Shown: positions 34,649-43,932, counted from the first letter of the stretch. The stretch is DNA of 64,000 bases from Pelagihabitans sp947500445 (GCF_050589625.1 NZ_JBNGOP010000016.1:1-64000); one strand, 5' to 3'. The notes: generated from the letters alone by a model not told the origin. Made by a program: numbers and translations.

Positions 34649-36976
34649 TTGAGCACTTTTATAGACGAGTTAAACGACGCCCAAAAAGCTCCCGTTCTTC
34701 ATAAGGACGGGCCTTTAATGGTAATTGCGGGAGCAGGCTCCGGAAAGACCCGGGTACTGACCTACCGTATTGCCCACCTGATGGCCCAGGGCGTTGATTC
34801 CTTTAATATTCTGGCACTGACCTTTACCAATAAGGCCGCCCGCGAAATGAAAAAACGTATCGCCCAAATTGTGGGTTCGTCCGAGGCAAAGAATCTTTGG
34901 ATGGGCACCTTTCACTCGGTTTTTGCAAAATTGTTACGTTTCGATGGGAACAAACTGGGTTTTCCCAGCAATTTCACCATCTATGACACCCAGGACTCCC
35001 AACGCTTGATCGCATCCATTATCAAAGAAATGGGGCTGGACAAGGACGTATACAAATACAAACAGGTACAAAACAGGATTTCTTCCTATAAGAACAGCTT
35101 GATAACCGTAAAGGCGTATTTGAACAATCCGGAGCTAGTCGAGGCCGATGCCATGGCAAAACGTCCCCGAATGGGAGAGATTTATCAACATTATGTAGAT
35201 CGCTGTTTCAAAGCGGGCGCCATGGATTTTGATGATCTTTTGCTACGGACCAATGAGTTGTTGAACCGCTTTCCAGAGGTATTGATGAAGTATCAGGACC
35301 GGTTCCGCTACATCCTCGTAGATGAGTATCAAGATACCAACCATTCCCAATACCTCATTGTAAAGGCACTGGCCGACAGGTATCACAATATTTGTGTAGT
35401 GGGTGACGACGCCCAAAGTATTTATTCCTTTAGGGGAGCGAACATCAGCAATATCCTAAATTTTCAAAGGGATTATGAAAATGTGGGCATGTATCGGTTG
35501 GAGCAGAATTATCGATCTACAAAAAACATCGTAAATGCCGCAAACTCCATTATTGAAAAGAACAAGAACCAGCTCGAGAAGGTAGTTTGGACGGCCAACG
35601 ATGAAGGGGCAATGATCAAAATACACCGAAGCCCTACCGATGCGGAAGAAGGACGTTACGTTGCGGGCTCTATTTGGGAGAACCGAATGCAGCAGCAAAT
35701 GTCGAACGGGGAATTCGCCGTGCTGTATCGAACAAATTCACAGTCGAGGTCGATTGAGGATGCATTGCGCAAACGGGACATTCCGTACCGTATTTATGGG
35801 GGACTTTCGTTTTATCAGCGTAAAGAGATAAAAGATGTACTCGGCTATTTACGCCTTGTAGTAAATCCTAAGGATGAAGAGGCGTTAAAACGGGTCATCA
35901 ATTTTCCGGGAAGGGGCATAGGGCAAACGACCGTAGATAAATTGGTCGTTGCGGCAAACCATTATGGGCGTTCCATTTTTGAAGTGATCGAAAACTTGGA
36001 TAAAATCGATTTAAGGATCAATTCGGGAACCAAAAACAAATTAAAGGATTTTGCGACCATGATCAAAAGTTTTCAGATCATGAACGAAGGGGCCGACGCT
36101 TTTACCCTGTCCGAACATGTGGCCAAAAAAACCGGGGTACTCCTGGAATTCAAAAAAGATGGGACCCCCGAGGGAATAGCCCGTATGGAAAATATTGAGG
36201 AACTGTTGAACGGTATCAAAGATTTTGTGGAGGGGCAGAAAGAATTAGATGGTGCCAAAGGCGATCTTTCCGAATTTTTGGAGGATGTGGCATTGGCCAC
36301 CGATCTTGATAAGGATACCGGTGACGACGATCGCGTAGCGCTCATGACCATACATTTGGCAAAAGGACTGGAGTTTCCTTATGTGTATATCGTTGGAATG
36401 GAGGAGGATCTCTTTCCTTCCGCAATGAGCATGAGTACCCGTAGTGAATTGGAAGAGGAGCGAAGGTTGTTTTATGTTGCCCTCACCCGAGCGGAGAAAC
36501 AGGCATATCTGACCTATACACAAAACCGATATCGTTGGGGAAAACTCATCGATGCCGAGCCAAGCCGATTTTTAGAGGAAATCGATGAGCAATACGTAGA
36601 GAACTTAACGCCTTTGGACGGTGGGTACCGCTACAAACCGTTAATAGATTCGGATATTTTTGGAACGGTGGACAAAAGCAAATTGCGACAGACCAAACCG
36701 GCCAATGGAACGCCACCAAGCGTAATCAAACCCAACGAAAATCAATTGCGGAAACTTCGCAAACTAAAACCCGAACTTTCCAAACCCATTGGAAATACCC
36801 AGGTTGCGGATACCAATCTTGAGGTAGGTACCCTGGTCAACCATACCCGTTTCGGAAGAGGGAAAATTTTAAAGATCGAAGGGGTCGGCAACGATAAAAA
36901 GGCAGAGATACAATTTGATAAAGGTGACATTAAAAAGTTATTGTTGCGTTTTGCAAAATTGGAGGTCTTGAACTGA
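34649..36976 (+). CDS. uvrD: ATP-dependent DNA helicase UvrD/PcrA
   Basis: A 775-residue superfamily 1 3'-5' helicase for excision and mismatch repair. The start is TTG at 34649, giving STFIDELNDAQKAPVLH, which fits the usual flavobacterial N-terminus. Motifs are complete: Q-motif LNDAQ, Walker A GAGSGKT, LVDEYQDTN, DDAQSIYSFRGA, LEQNYRSTKNI, MTIHLAKGLEFPYVYIVG and VALTRAEKQAYLTY. The C-terminal tail (HTRFGRGKILKIEG) is the Tudor-like domain of UvrD/PcrA. A MITE-like element ends 47 bases upstream and may carry part of its leader. Confidence 0.95.
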   Translation: MSTFIDELNDAQKAPVLHKDGPLMVIAGAGSGKTRVLTYRIAHLMAQGVDSFNILALTFTNKAAREMKKRIAQIVGSSEAKNLWMGTFHSVFAKLLRFDGNKLGFPSNFTIYDTQDSQRLIASIIKEMGLDKDVYKYKQVQNRISSYKNSLITVKAYLNNPELVEADAMAKRPRMGEIYQHYVDRCFKAGAMDFDDLLLRTNELLNRFPEVLMKYQDRFRYILVDEYQDTNHSQYLIVKALADRYHNICVVGDDAQSIYSFRGANISNILNFQRDYENVGMYRLEQNYRSTKNIVNAANSIIEKNKNQLEKVVWTANDEGAMIKIHRSPTDAEEGRYVAGSIWENRMQQQMSNGEFAVLYRTNSQSRSIEDALRKRDIPYRIYGGLSFYQRKEIKDVLGYLRLVVNPKDEEALKRVINFPGRGIGQTTVDKLVVAANHYGRSIFEVIENLDKIDLRINSGTKNKLKDFATMIKSFQIMNEGADAFTLSEHVAKKTGVLLEFKKDGTPEGIARMENIEELLNGIKDFVEGQKELDGAKGDLSEFLEDVALATDLDKDTGDDDRVALMTIHLAKGLEFPYVYIVGMEEDLFPSAMSMSTRSELEEERRLFYVALTRAEKQAYLTYTQNRYRWGKLIDAEPSRFLEEIDEQYVENLTPLDGGYRYKPLIDSDIFGTVDKSKLRQTKPANGTPPSVIKPNENQLRKLRKLKPELSKPIGNTQVADTNLEVGTLVNHTRFGRGKILKIEGVGNDKKAEIQFDKGDIKKLLLRFAKLEVLN

Positions 36977-37096
36977 ATCCTACAGCTGCTCTTGTTTCCA
37001 AAACGGGATACCAATGATTAAAAAACCTGTTTTTTAAGTGCTATGCGAATGGGATTGTGCTGATTTTTAGTACATTGCAATTCTAAAAGTATAACT

Positions 37097-37633
37097 ATGG
37101 GAATCTTAAAAAAAGTTTTTTTGGCGCTGGTCATTATAATTGTAGTTCCGTTAGTAATCGCAGCTTTCACTGATAAGGATTACTCGGTAGAAAGGGAAAT
37201 CGTGGTCAATAAACCCAATCAACAGGTTTTCGATTACATCAAATCATTAAAAAACCAGGAAAAATTTAGCAAGTGGGCCAGTATGGATCCGCACATGCAG
37301 CGGTTCTATTCCGGAACCGATGGTACGGTAGGTTTTGTTGCGGGTTGGGCCAGCGATAGTGCCGATGTTGGTGTTGGGGAACAAGAGATAATGGATATCA
37401 AAGAAGGCGCACGAATTGATTTTGCTTTGCGATTTAAGGAGCCATTTGAATCTTCGGACAAGGCCTATATGACCACAGAAAGTGTTTCTGCCGATCAAAC
37501 CATGGTAAAATGGGGTTTTGAAGGGCATATGGATTATCCCATGAACATCATGTTGTTGTTTTTGGATATGGAAGAAGCCCTAGGCAACGATTTTAGTATT
37601 GGACTTGAAAATTTAAAATCGAATTTGGAATAG
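37097..37633 (+). CDS. SRPBCC (polyketide cyclase-like) family protein
   Basis: A 178-residue protein with an N-terminal membrane helix (about 5-25) and an SRPBCC/START-like domain beginning YSVEREIVVNKPNQQVFDY, the typical first strand and helix. SRPBCC folds form a deep hydrophobic pocket; no ligand is predictable here. It is on the same strand as uvrD, 120 bases behind it. Confidence 0.8.
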   Translation: MGILKKVFLALVIIIVVPLVIAAFTDKDYSVEREIVVNKPNQQVFDYIKSLKNQEKFSKWASMDPHMQRFYSGTDGTVGFVAGWASDSADVGVGEQEIMDIKEGARIDFALRFKEPFESSDKAYMTTESVSADQTMVKWGFEGHMDYPMNIMLLFLDMEEALGNDFSIGLENLKSNLE

Positions 37634-37779
37634 GGCATCGATATCAGTTGGGCCGATATAACGATCCGACTCCATGAAAAGGATGACTTGCGGTAACCTC
37701 AAAAACTAGAAGATGTAAAGTAGTGAGTATCGGTACACCGTATTTTCTTTTTCAGAAAACAAAGGTAACATATGCAAGG

Positions 37780-37817
37780 AAAAAAACCTTCGAACCCCAG
37801 AATGGGAGCCCGAAGGT
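37780..37817 (-). terminator. Intrinsic terminator of the Rossmann-fold gene
   Basis: On the minus strand ACCTTCG (complement of 37811-37817) pairs with CGAAGGT (complement of 37786-37792), with additional CCC/GGG pairs in the loop, and is followed by seven Ts (complement of 37780-37786). It lies 20 bases past the stop of the gene at 37837-38487. Confidence 0.7.
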
Positions 37818-37836
37818 CACTTATGACACAATGCGG

Positions 37837-38487
37837 TCAGATCGGTTTGTCGAATACGAAAGGAGCCTGTTTTATATAAAGGTCACTTTTTAGTTGCTCC
37901 AACATAAAACGGACCAGGGAAGCTGCACTTATCTCTGGGAAGCCACAGTCGATTAAACTGCTTTCCGTCGTCGTTGTTTTATCGGTGAGTGTGATCAATG
38001 GCAATCGTAGCAAAGTCCAATCGATAGTACTATTGACCAATAATTCATATTCCCGTTGACGGTCCTTTGTCGATATAGGGTAGTTTTCATACATCCAATC
38101 AGTAGAAAACTTGGTTGCAACCCCCTTTTTGTCCTTGGGGGTATCCACATTTAATCCGGTCAGTACGATATACCTCTGGATGTCCAATTCCGACATGCAC
38201 CGCAAAACAGTTGCAGTGGCAGTACTAAAAATGGTAGGTTTACTGGCCGGGATACCGCTTCCCAAGCAACTGAGAACAGTAGTGCAGCCCCTCAATAGGG
38301 TGCGAACGGTGTTCACGTCCGAAACATCGCCCACAACAACGGAAGTGGATTCGAGCTCAGGAACAAAACGTTCCGGGTTACGTACTAAAAGTCTAAAGTG
38401 ATATTTTTGTTTTTGAAGTTGGCGAACCAGGTAAGACCCTGATTTTCCGGTACCGCCGATTACGGCGATTTTTTCGTTTGTTTTCAT
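37837..38487 (-). CDS. NAD(P)-binding Rossmann-fold protein (NmrA/SDR-like)
   Basis: A 216-residue atypical short-chain dehydrogenase. ATG 38487 places the nucleotide-binding loop IAVIGGTGKSGSYLV (GxxGxxG) right at the start; an upstream ATG adds six residues without support. The pattern SVVVGDVSDVNTVRTLL and CTTVLSCLG is typical of the NAD(P)H-binding NmrA-like group. Its substrate is unknown. It ends at a clear terminator. Confidence 0.85.
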   Translation of the reverse strand: MKTNEKIAVIGGTGKSGSYLVRQLQKQKYHFRLLVRNPERFVPELESTSVVVGDVSDVNTVRTLLRGCTTVLSCLGSGIPASKPTIFSTATATVLRCMSELDIQRYIVLTGLNVDTPKDKKGVATKFSTDWMYENYPISTKDRQREYELLVNSTIDWTLLRLPLITLTDKTTTTESSLIDCGFPEISAASLVRFMLEQLKSDLYIKQAPFVFDKPI

Positions 38488-38647
38488 TAAAAAATGGCAT
38501 AACATTAGTGTATGGGGTGCCTAAAGAATGAAGACACTCCTTTTTTCCTAGGAAATTACTAGGCAGATGGTATGTTAATGCTAGATTTTAATAGTGCCAA
38601 GATATGATTTTTTTGGTACATTTTAATTATCATTACGATTAGAACGA

Positions 38648-38673
38648 ATACCATTTCAACGTTAAAATGGTAT
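38648..38673. repeat. Solo terminal palindrome of the MITE-like family
   Basis: A 26-base palindrome, ATACCATTT at the left and AAATGGTAT at the right around CAACGTTA, with a single mismatched pair. It abuts the MITE copy at 38676 with two bases between, so two family members are in tandem here. Confidence 0.75.
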
Positions 38674-38675
38674 AA

Positions 38676-38835
38676 TACCATCTTAACTTTGAAATAGCAC
38701 TAATAAATCGTTTCTTTTTCAGCTGTTCTTCGTTAAAAAATATAACCGTAGCTAAGGCTATGCTTAGATTTTTTGTCTCGAACAACTAAAAAATAATTCA
38801 ATTTCTATACGCGCCATTTCAACGTTAAAATGGTA
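38676..38835 (-). mobile_element. MITE-like element, copy 2 (inverted)
   Basis: A 160-base element whose reverse complement aligns with 34441-34601 over the full length (roughly 85-88% by hand). The ends are TACCATCTTAACTTTGAAAT and, at the right, CATTTCAACGTTAAAATGGTA. TAA stands directly on both sides, as in copy 1. It has no credible reading frame and its transposase source is not in the window. Confidence 0.75.
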
Positions 38836-38862
38836 TAACTTCATAACAAACCCGACCACAAT

Positions 38863-39483
38863 ATGGCAGAATTTATCAAACTTTATGAGGAAAATCCCGA
38901 TGCCCGAAAAATTGCAAGGGTAGTGGAGGTATTACAAAAAGGGGGCTTGGTAATTTATCCAACGGATACGGTGTATGGTTTGGGATGCGATATTACGAAA
39001 ACCAAGGCTTTGGAGCGTATTGCCCGAATCAAGGGAATAAAGCTTTCAAAAGCGCAATGGTCCTTTATCTGTGCGGACCTAAGCAATCTTTCCGATTATG
39101 TACGCCAAATAGATACGGCAACATTTAAAATCCTAAAAAGAGCGTTACCCGGCCCGTATACCTTCATTTTGCCCGGGAACAATAATTTGCCCAAGGATTT
39201 TAAAAAAAAGAAGACTGTCGGTATTCGGGTACCGGACAATAGTATTCCCCGAACCTTGGTGTCCGCTTTGGGCAATCCCATCGTATCCACGTCCATCTAC
39301 GATGAGGATGAACTATTGGAATATACTACAGATCCGGAATTGATTTTTGAAAAATGGGCAGATTTGGTCGATATCGTCATCGATGGTGGTTACGGCGATA
39401 ACGTGGCCTCAACGATAATAGACTTATCGCAGGGCGCGCCTATCCTGGTTAGGGAAGGAAAAGGAGATAGCAGTATTGTTTAG
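38863..39483 (+). CDS. L-threonylcarbamoyladenylate synthase (Sua5/YciO/YrdC)
   Basis: A 206-residue YrdC-domain protein that makes threonylcarbamoyl-AMP for the universal t6A modification of ANN-decoding tRNAs. The motif LVIYPTDTVYGLGCDI and the basic KLSKAQWSFIC segment line the ATP/threonine site, and LPGPYTFIL follows. It lacks the extra Sua5 domain and is closest to the YciO/TsaC size class. The MITE-like element ends 27 bases before the ATG. Confidence 0.85.
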   Translation: MAEFIKLYEENPDARKIARVVEVLQKGGLVIYPTDTVYGLGCDITKTKALERIARIKGIKLSKAQWSFICADLSNLSDYVRQIDTATFKILKRALPGPYTFILPGNNNLPKDFKKKKTVGIRVPDNSIPRTLVSALGNPIVSTSIYDEDELLEYTTDPELIFEKWADLVDIVIDGGYGDNVASTIIDLSQGAPILVREGKGDSSIV

Positions 39484-39688
39484 GTAGACCGGTACAGCTT
39501 GCCCAGTACTATTTAGGGTTGCCGGAAAATCAACTCACCGATCACAATCGTTAGTTTTCGTGTTCGCCGTTCTTCCAAGTACTCAGGGCCACTGATCATG
39601 GACAAGTTGGCAGTCGCATTTGAGGATCAGTAATTTTTAACGGATAAATCAATACTAAAAATAGTATTGATTAATTTCAGTTTTTCAC

Positions 39689-39718
39689 AAAAAAAAGTGC
39701 GCCATTTGGCGCACTTTT
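39689..39718 (-). terminator. Bidirectional intrinsic terminator between sua5-like gene and ompA-like gene
   Basis: AAAAGTGCGCC (39693-39703) and GGCGCACTTTT (39708-39718) form a perfect 11-base stem with a 4-base loop. On the minus strand eight Ts follow (complement of 39689-39696), suiting the OmpA-family gene that ends at 39745; the plus strand also has a short T run. Confidence 0.85.
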
Positions 39719-39744
39719 ACAATGTTCAATGTGTGTAAGAAGGT

Positions 39745-40596
39745 TTACTCGTTTATCGCAGGATCCTTCATGCCTTCTTCGATCATGCTGTAAAACTGAT
39801 CGATTTTTGGAAGTACTACGATACGTGTTCTTCTGTTTTTGGATTTTTCCGTTTGTGATACGGGAATAAATTCCGCTCTACCCGCAGCGGTCATGCGCTT
39901 TGGGTCTACACCATAATCGTTCTGTAGAATACGCACCACTGAGGTTGCACGTTTCACACTCAAGTCCCAGTTGTCCTTCAATACGCCTCCACTGTAGGGT
40001 ACGTCGTCCGTATGGCCTTCTACCATAAATTCAAAATCAGGTTTGTTGTTGACGACTTGTGCAACTTTGCCCAAAATTTCCTTGGCGCGACTGGTTACGT
40101 TATAACTGCCACTGCTGAACAAAAGCTTATCGGAAATGGATACGAATACCACACCTTTTTCTACACTGATCTCGATATCCTCGTCATCAAGGTTTCCAAG
40201 AACTCCTTTAAGGCTCTGTACCAAAGAAAGGTTTACGGAGTCACGTCGGGTAATCGCATCGTTGAGTTTGCGAATCGTCAGGTCTTTCTCTTTTAAACTT
40301 TCCAATGACTTTTCAAGATTCTCTGCCCCTTTGGTGGTCAAAGTGGTCAAATTACCCATATTGTTGATCAATTCCTGATTGTTAGCCTTTAAAAAGGCAT
40401 TTTGATCTTCTAAGGTTTTCATTTTGGAAGTAGCCGTTGCTTTTTCTTCCAAACAGTCGTTTAATTTAACTGTAGCCGAATTTAACATGTCCTGTGTTTC
40501 TTTTGCCTTGGACTCCAAATCCGCGTACTTTTTCTGTGATACGCATGAAGAAAGCAATAAAGAAATACCTAAACAGCCTAAGATGATTTTTCTCAT
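39745..40596 (-). CDS. OmpA-family peptidoglycan-binding lipoprotein
   Basis: A 283-residue lipoprotein: signal MRKIILGCLGISLLLSSC with Cys18, a coiled coil (about 25-125), then a complete OmpA domain. Peptidoglycan-binding features are intact: VEGHTDDVPY, DLSVKRATSVVRIL and EKSKNRRTRIVVLP. It should tether the outer membrane to the wall. It is a paralogue of 30393-31163, sharing the C-terminal KIDQFYSMIEEGMK-type ending. A CAAAATTA box at 40653-40660 (TAATTTTG on the coding strand) is a likely -7 promoter element. Confidence 0.9.
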   Translation of the reverse strand: MRKIILGCLGISLLLSSCVSQKKYADLESKAKETQDMLNSATVKLNDCLEEKATATSKMKTLEDQNAFLKANNQELINNMGNLTTLTTKGAENLEKSLESLKEKDLTIRKLNDAITRRDSVNLSLVQSLKGVLGNLDDEDIEISVEKGVVFVSISDKLLFSSGSYNVTSRAKEILGKVAQVVNNKPDFEFMVEGHTDDVPYSGGVLKDNWDLSVKRATSVVRILQNDYGVDPKRMTAAGRAEFIPVSQTEKSKNRRTRIVVLPKIDQFYSMIEEGMKDPAINE

Positions 40597-40693
40597 AGTG
40601 TTGATCCTAAATATTAATGTTTGTATATGTTAGCTTTTTGGTAAACAAGCCACAAAATTATTGAATGGTCCTATTTACTTTTCGCGAAATTAG

Positions 40694-41698
40694 TTAATCT
40701 TTTACTAAATCGCCGAACTTTTCTATTTGATGTACGAAATGGGACCACACTATGGATTTAATGAGGTAATACTTTAATATAAAATTGGCTTTTTCCCTTT
40801 TACGGTACATCTTCCCGAAATGCCGATAGAAACTAAGGTGCGCCCGTAATATTGCAATGCAATGACTGAATTTCGATTGTAAAATAAAGCGCAAAGCGGC
40901 GACCCCATCCAACAACAAACGGGCAAAAATAAGTGGTAATGCTTTATGGAAGGGTAGGTTTTTTGCAATGGAAAAAAGGGAATTCCTGAAATTCAAATAG
41001 GTTTTTTTGGGATTCATATTACTCAGAGTGGAACCGCCCAAATGAAAAACCTCCGAGGTACCCACATAAAATACTTTATATCCTTTGTTTTGGGCACGCC
41101 AGCACAGATCTACCTCTTCTTGGTGTGCAAAATAAGCCTCATCAAATCCGTTCAGATCGTCAAATACCTTTTTTCTGATAAACATACAGGCCCCGGTAGC
41201 CCAAAAAATTTCACGAATGTCGTTATACTGTCCTTCGTCTTTTTCCAGTTCCTGAAAAATACGCCCCCTACAAAAGGGATAACCAAGTTGGTCTAAAAAA
41301 CCACCTGCTGCCCCTGCATATTCAAAATGGTCCCTTCGCATCAAGTCCAAAATTTTTGGCTGCACGATGGCAACTTCTTCCCTTTGCGTAAAAAGGGCGG
41401 CAATGGGGTGTAACCAATTTTTAGTGACTTCAACGTCCGAATTCAACAAACAGAAAATTTCAGCATCCACATGAACGAGTGCATCATTGTAGCCTTTGGC
41501 AAAACCACCGTTTTCGGCATTCTGTATGATTTTCACTTCTGGAAAGTTGTTGCGTACAAAGGCGACCGAATCGTCGGAAGAAGCATTATCGGCCACGTAA
41601 ATATCGGCCCCATTGGAATGTTCCACCACCGACGGCAAGTAGCTTTCCAGAAGAAGCTCTCCATTCCAATTCAATATAACGATGGCGATTTTAGACAT
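40694..41698 (-). CDS. Family 2 glycosyltransferase
   Basis: A 334-residue GT-A fold glycosyltransferase. The N-terminal IAIVILNWNGELLLESYLPS and DIYVADNASSDDS bind the nucleotide sugar, EIFCLLNSDVEV is the DxD-equivalent region, and FWATGACMFIRKKVFDDLNG with FDEAYFAHQEEVDLCWRAQ is the acceptor/catalytic region. It resembles rhamnosyl-type transferases of cell-surface polysaccharides. The C-terminus has one hydrophobic amphipathic stretch for membrane contact. It is not in an obvious surface-polysaccharide cluster. Confidence 0.9.
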   Translation of the reverse strand: MSKIAIVILNWNGELLLESYLPSVVEHSNGADIYVADNASSDDSVAFVRNNFPEVKIIQNAENGGFAKGYNDALVHVDAEIFCLLNSDVEVTKNWLHPIAALFTQREEVAIVQPKILDLMRRDHFEYAGAAGGFLDQLGYPFCRGRIFQELEKDEGQYNDIREIFWATGACMFIRKKVFDDLNGFDEAYFAHQEEVDLCWRAQNKGYKVFYVGTSEVFHLGGSTLSNMNPKKTYLNFRNSLFSIAKNLPFHKALPLIFARLLLDGVAALRFILQSKFSHCIAILRAHLSFYRHFGKMYRKREKANFILKYYLIKSIVWSHFVHQIEKFGDLVKD

Positions 41699-41817
41699 GG
41701 GGGCTTACCAAATGAAACGGTTGGTACGATGCGGTTTTTTGTACAGGCCGACAAAGTAAAGAAATATTTTAGAATATCGGTACTCGTTATGTTCTTGCGC
41801 CGGTATTTTGGGCACCA

Positions 41818-42285
41818 TTAGGGTCGATCCGCCGCTTTGATGTTCCGGTAGTCCGGTAAGTCCCTCAGAAAGGCGTAGGTTTCCCGTTGATAATCCATTT
41901 GACAGTAGTAATGGTCCATACCATTGGTGACCATAAGATAGTTGGCGTCCAAACTTAAATTATAACGGGCGATCTGATCGAAGACCTGTTGGTCGATCTT
42001 AATTTTCGGTGCCTTGCATTCCACCAATATCCGGATACTCCCGTTTGGGTCGAAAACCACGATGTCGTATCGCTTTTGAATGCCGTTGACACGCAATTGT
42101 TTTTCTACATTTATTAAGCTTATGGGGTATTTTTTATCGGAAATCAAAAACTGAACAACATGCTGGCGTACCCATTCTTCGGGCTGTAGCACTACAAACT
42201 TTTTGCGGATCTGATCAAAAATATACTTCTTATTTTCGCTACTTTTGAATCGGAATACGTAGTGCGGAAATTGTAGCTTTTGCAT
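41818..42285 (-). CDS. HsdR N-terminal-domain protein (stand-alone PD-(D/E)xK nuclease-like)
   Basis: A 155-residue protein that corresponds to the N-terminal nuclease domain of type I restriction HsdR. The PD-(D/E)xK core is visible as RYDIVVFDPNG and ILVECKAPKIK. No helicase or HsdM/HsdS is nearby, so it is not a restriction system. It diverges from holA across 26 bases, an arrangement I recall as common in Bacteroidota, which hints at a housekeeping DNA role. Confidence 0.82.
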   Translation of the reverse strand: MQKLQFPHYVFRFKSSENKKYIFDQIRKKFVVLQPEEWVRQHVVQFLISDKKYPISLINVEKQLRVNGIQKRYDIVVFDPNGSIRILVECKAPKIKIDQQVFDQIARYNLSLDANYLMVTNGMDHYYCQMDYQRETYAFLRDLPDYRNIKAADRP

Positions 42286-42311
42286 GGCGCAAATTTGATG
42301 ATTTTTTTTGA

Positions 42312-43313
42312 ATGGAAGAAGTAAAGCAGATCGTTGGCGATATTCGTGCTGGAAACACCAGACCCATCTATTTCCTGTTCGGGGAGGAAGCCTATTATAT
42401 TGATAGTATTACGGAATTTATCGAGAACAATGTGTTGCAAGAGGAGGAGAAAGGGTTCAACCAAATGGTATTGTATGGTAAGGACGTAACGATCGACGAT
42501 ATTGTGGGGAATGCCAAACGGTACCCCATGATGGCCGAAAAGCAGGTGGTCATCGTAAAAGAGGCACAACATTTGTCGCGAACCATTGAGAGTCTTACCG
42601 CCTATGCCGACAATCCGCAGCCGACTACGGTCTTGGTCATCTGTTACAAGTATAAAAAACTGGACAAGCGAAAGAAACTCTACAAGGCCGTACAGAAAAA
42701 CGGACTATTGTTCGAAAGTAAAAAACTGTATGAGAACCAGGTATCGGATTGGATCAGAAAAACCTTGGGAAGTAAGGGATATCCGATATCCCATAAAGCC
42801 TCCACGCTTTTGGTAGAGTATCTGGGGACCGATTTGAGCAGAATCTATAAAGAACTGGAAAAGTTGTTTTTAGTGCTTCCCAAGGACACTGAAATAATGC
42901 CGGACCATATCGAAACGCATATCGGTATCAGTAAGGATTATAATAACTTTGAATTGAAAAAGGCAATAGGGGAGCGGGATGTGGTAAAGGCGACCAAAAT
43001 CATTACCTATTTCGCACAGAATCCCAAGGACAATCCGTTCGTGTTAACGGTAACCTTGTTACATTCCTTTTTTTCGCAATTGTTAAAGTACCACGGATTG
43101 AACGACCATTCTCCAAAAACGGTTGCTAGTGCACTCCGCATCAACCCCTATTTTGTAAATGAGTTTCAAACGGCCTCACGTAACTATCCCATGAAAAAGG
43201 TGAGCCAAATCGTTTCCCACCTTCGGGAAATGGATTTAAAAGGCAAGGGAGTCGGCGCGAACGCATTAAAGCAGGCCGACCTGTTAAAGGAGCTTTTGGT
43301 TAAAATTCTATAG
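42312..43313 (+). CDS. holA: DNA polymerase III delta subunit
   Basis: A 333-residue clamp-loader delta subunit, which opens the sliding clamp ring. The start IVGDIRAGNTRPIYFLFGEE followed by ITEFIENNVL is typical, then an AAA+-like domain without Walker motifs, as in all delta subunits, and a helical collar with NPFVLTVTLLHSFFSQLLKY. It is complete and of normal length. A solo MITE-family palindrome lies 15 bases after the stop. Confidence 0.92.
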   Translation: MEEVKQIVGDIRAGNTRPIYFLFGEEAYYIDSITEFIENNVLQEEEKGFNQMVLYGKDVTIDDIVGNAKRYPMMAEKQVVIVKEAQHLSRTIESLTAYADNPQPTTVLVICYKYKKLDKRKKLYKAVQKNGLLFESKKLYENQVSDWIRKTLGSKGYPISHKASTLLVEYLGTDLSRIYKELEKLFLVLPKDTEIMPDHIETHIGISKDYNNFELKKAIGERDVVKATKIITYFAQNPKDNPFVLTVTLLHSFFSQLLKYHGLNDHSPKTVASALRINPYFVNEFQTASRNYPMKKVSQIVSHLREMDLKGKGVGANALKQADLLKELLVKIL

Positions 43314-43327
43314 CCAAAAGGGGTTTA

Positions 43328-43353
43328 ATACCATTTCAAAGCAAAAATGGTAT
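43328..43353. repeat. Solo terminal palindrome after holA
   Basis: ATACCATTT and AAATGGTAT surround CAAAGCAA, a member of the MITE terminal-repeat family with a less perfect centre. TAA stands on both sides. It sits between the convergent holA and DoxX genes and could fold as a weak terminator. Confidence 0.65.
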
Positions 43354-43386
43354 AAGTCCTTCTACTTAAAGCGGGGAGTCAGGCGA

Positions 43387-43761
43387 CTATTTTTTATCGA
43401 TACTATATTTGCCCGGACCCGTAAGTGCGATTACAACGAAAATCGTTAAATAGAGCAAGGCCATCTCCTTTTTTTGAAAAGGGTCCGAACCATGCACTAC
43501 AAAGGCCGCGACCGCCATGGTTATCGCGGCGGGTATCGCAGCAAGTCGCGTTCGAAAACCGATGATAATCAATATCGGACATAGGAGTTCCGCTAATACG
43601 GTAAGTACCAATGAGGGAGTAGCCCCGATTCCAATGGGATCGGCAAAATCGGCACCATTGATGAGCATTTGTAATTTACCATATCCATGAACGATCATCA
43701 TAGCGGATGGAACTATTCGTAGGAGGGCAAGACCTATATCTTTAAGGGATTGTTGTTGCAT
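43387..43761 (-). CDS. DoxX family membrane protein
   Basis: A 124-residue protein with four membrane helices. ATG 43761 (QQQSLKDIGLALLRIVPSAM) places the family start LALLRI correctly; the longer frame from 43839 is unlikely. DoxX proteins relate to the membrane part of thiosulfate:quinone oxidoreductase, but most stand-alone members have no proven role. Here the neighbours give no further hint. Confidence 0.85.
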   Translation of the reverse strand: MQQQSLKDIGLALLRIVPSAMMIVHGYGKLQMLINGADFADPIGIGATPSLVLTVLAELLCPILIIIGFRTRLAAIPAAITMAVAAFVVHGSDPFQKKEMALLYLTIFVVIALTGPGKYSIDKK

Positions 43762-43932
43762 AAGAAGTGTTTTGAAAATGGTTTGACTACAGATAAAAGT
43801 AAGTTTTTTTTCTGAAATGCCCCATCCGCTATGTTTCAAGCATTTTCAGCTATACCAATTGCCACAAAATAGCAAACATGCTTCTTCAGATACAAGAAGG
43901 AGTAGTACCCAATGCCCCATAATACGTACGGA

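Larger units (their letters stand above)
38488..38862. other. Intergenic region with a palindrome and MITE-like copy
   Basis: These 375 bases contain a solo near-perfect palindrome (38648-38673) followed directly by a MITE-like element (38676-38835). Bases 38488-38647 show no gene or structure. The start codon of the threonylcarbamoyl-AMP synthase gene is 27 bases after the element. Confidence 0.7.

Noticed and set aside
34459..34704. A small gene reading through the MITE-like element
   Set aside because: The frame runs across the terminal repeats and into the uvrD start, has no family resemblance, and its sequence is explained by the element.
38648..38835. CRISPR-like repeat array
   Set aside because: The repeats are two palindromic units and one longer element without regular spacers, and no cas gene is present.
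41818..42285. Part of a type I restriction-modification system
   Set aside because: No HsdM, HsdS or HsdR helicase part lies nearby and the domain is complete on its own.
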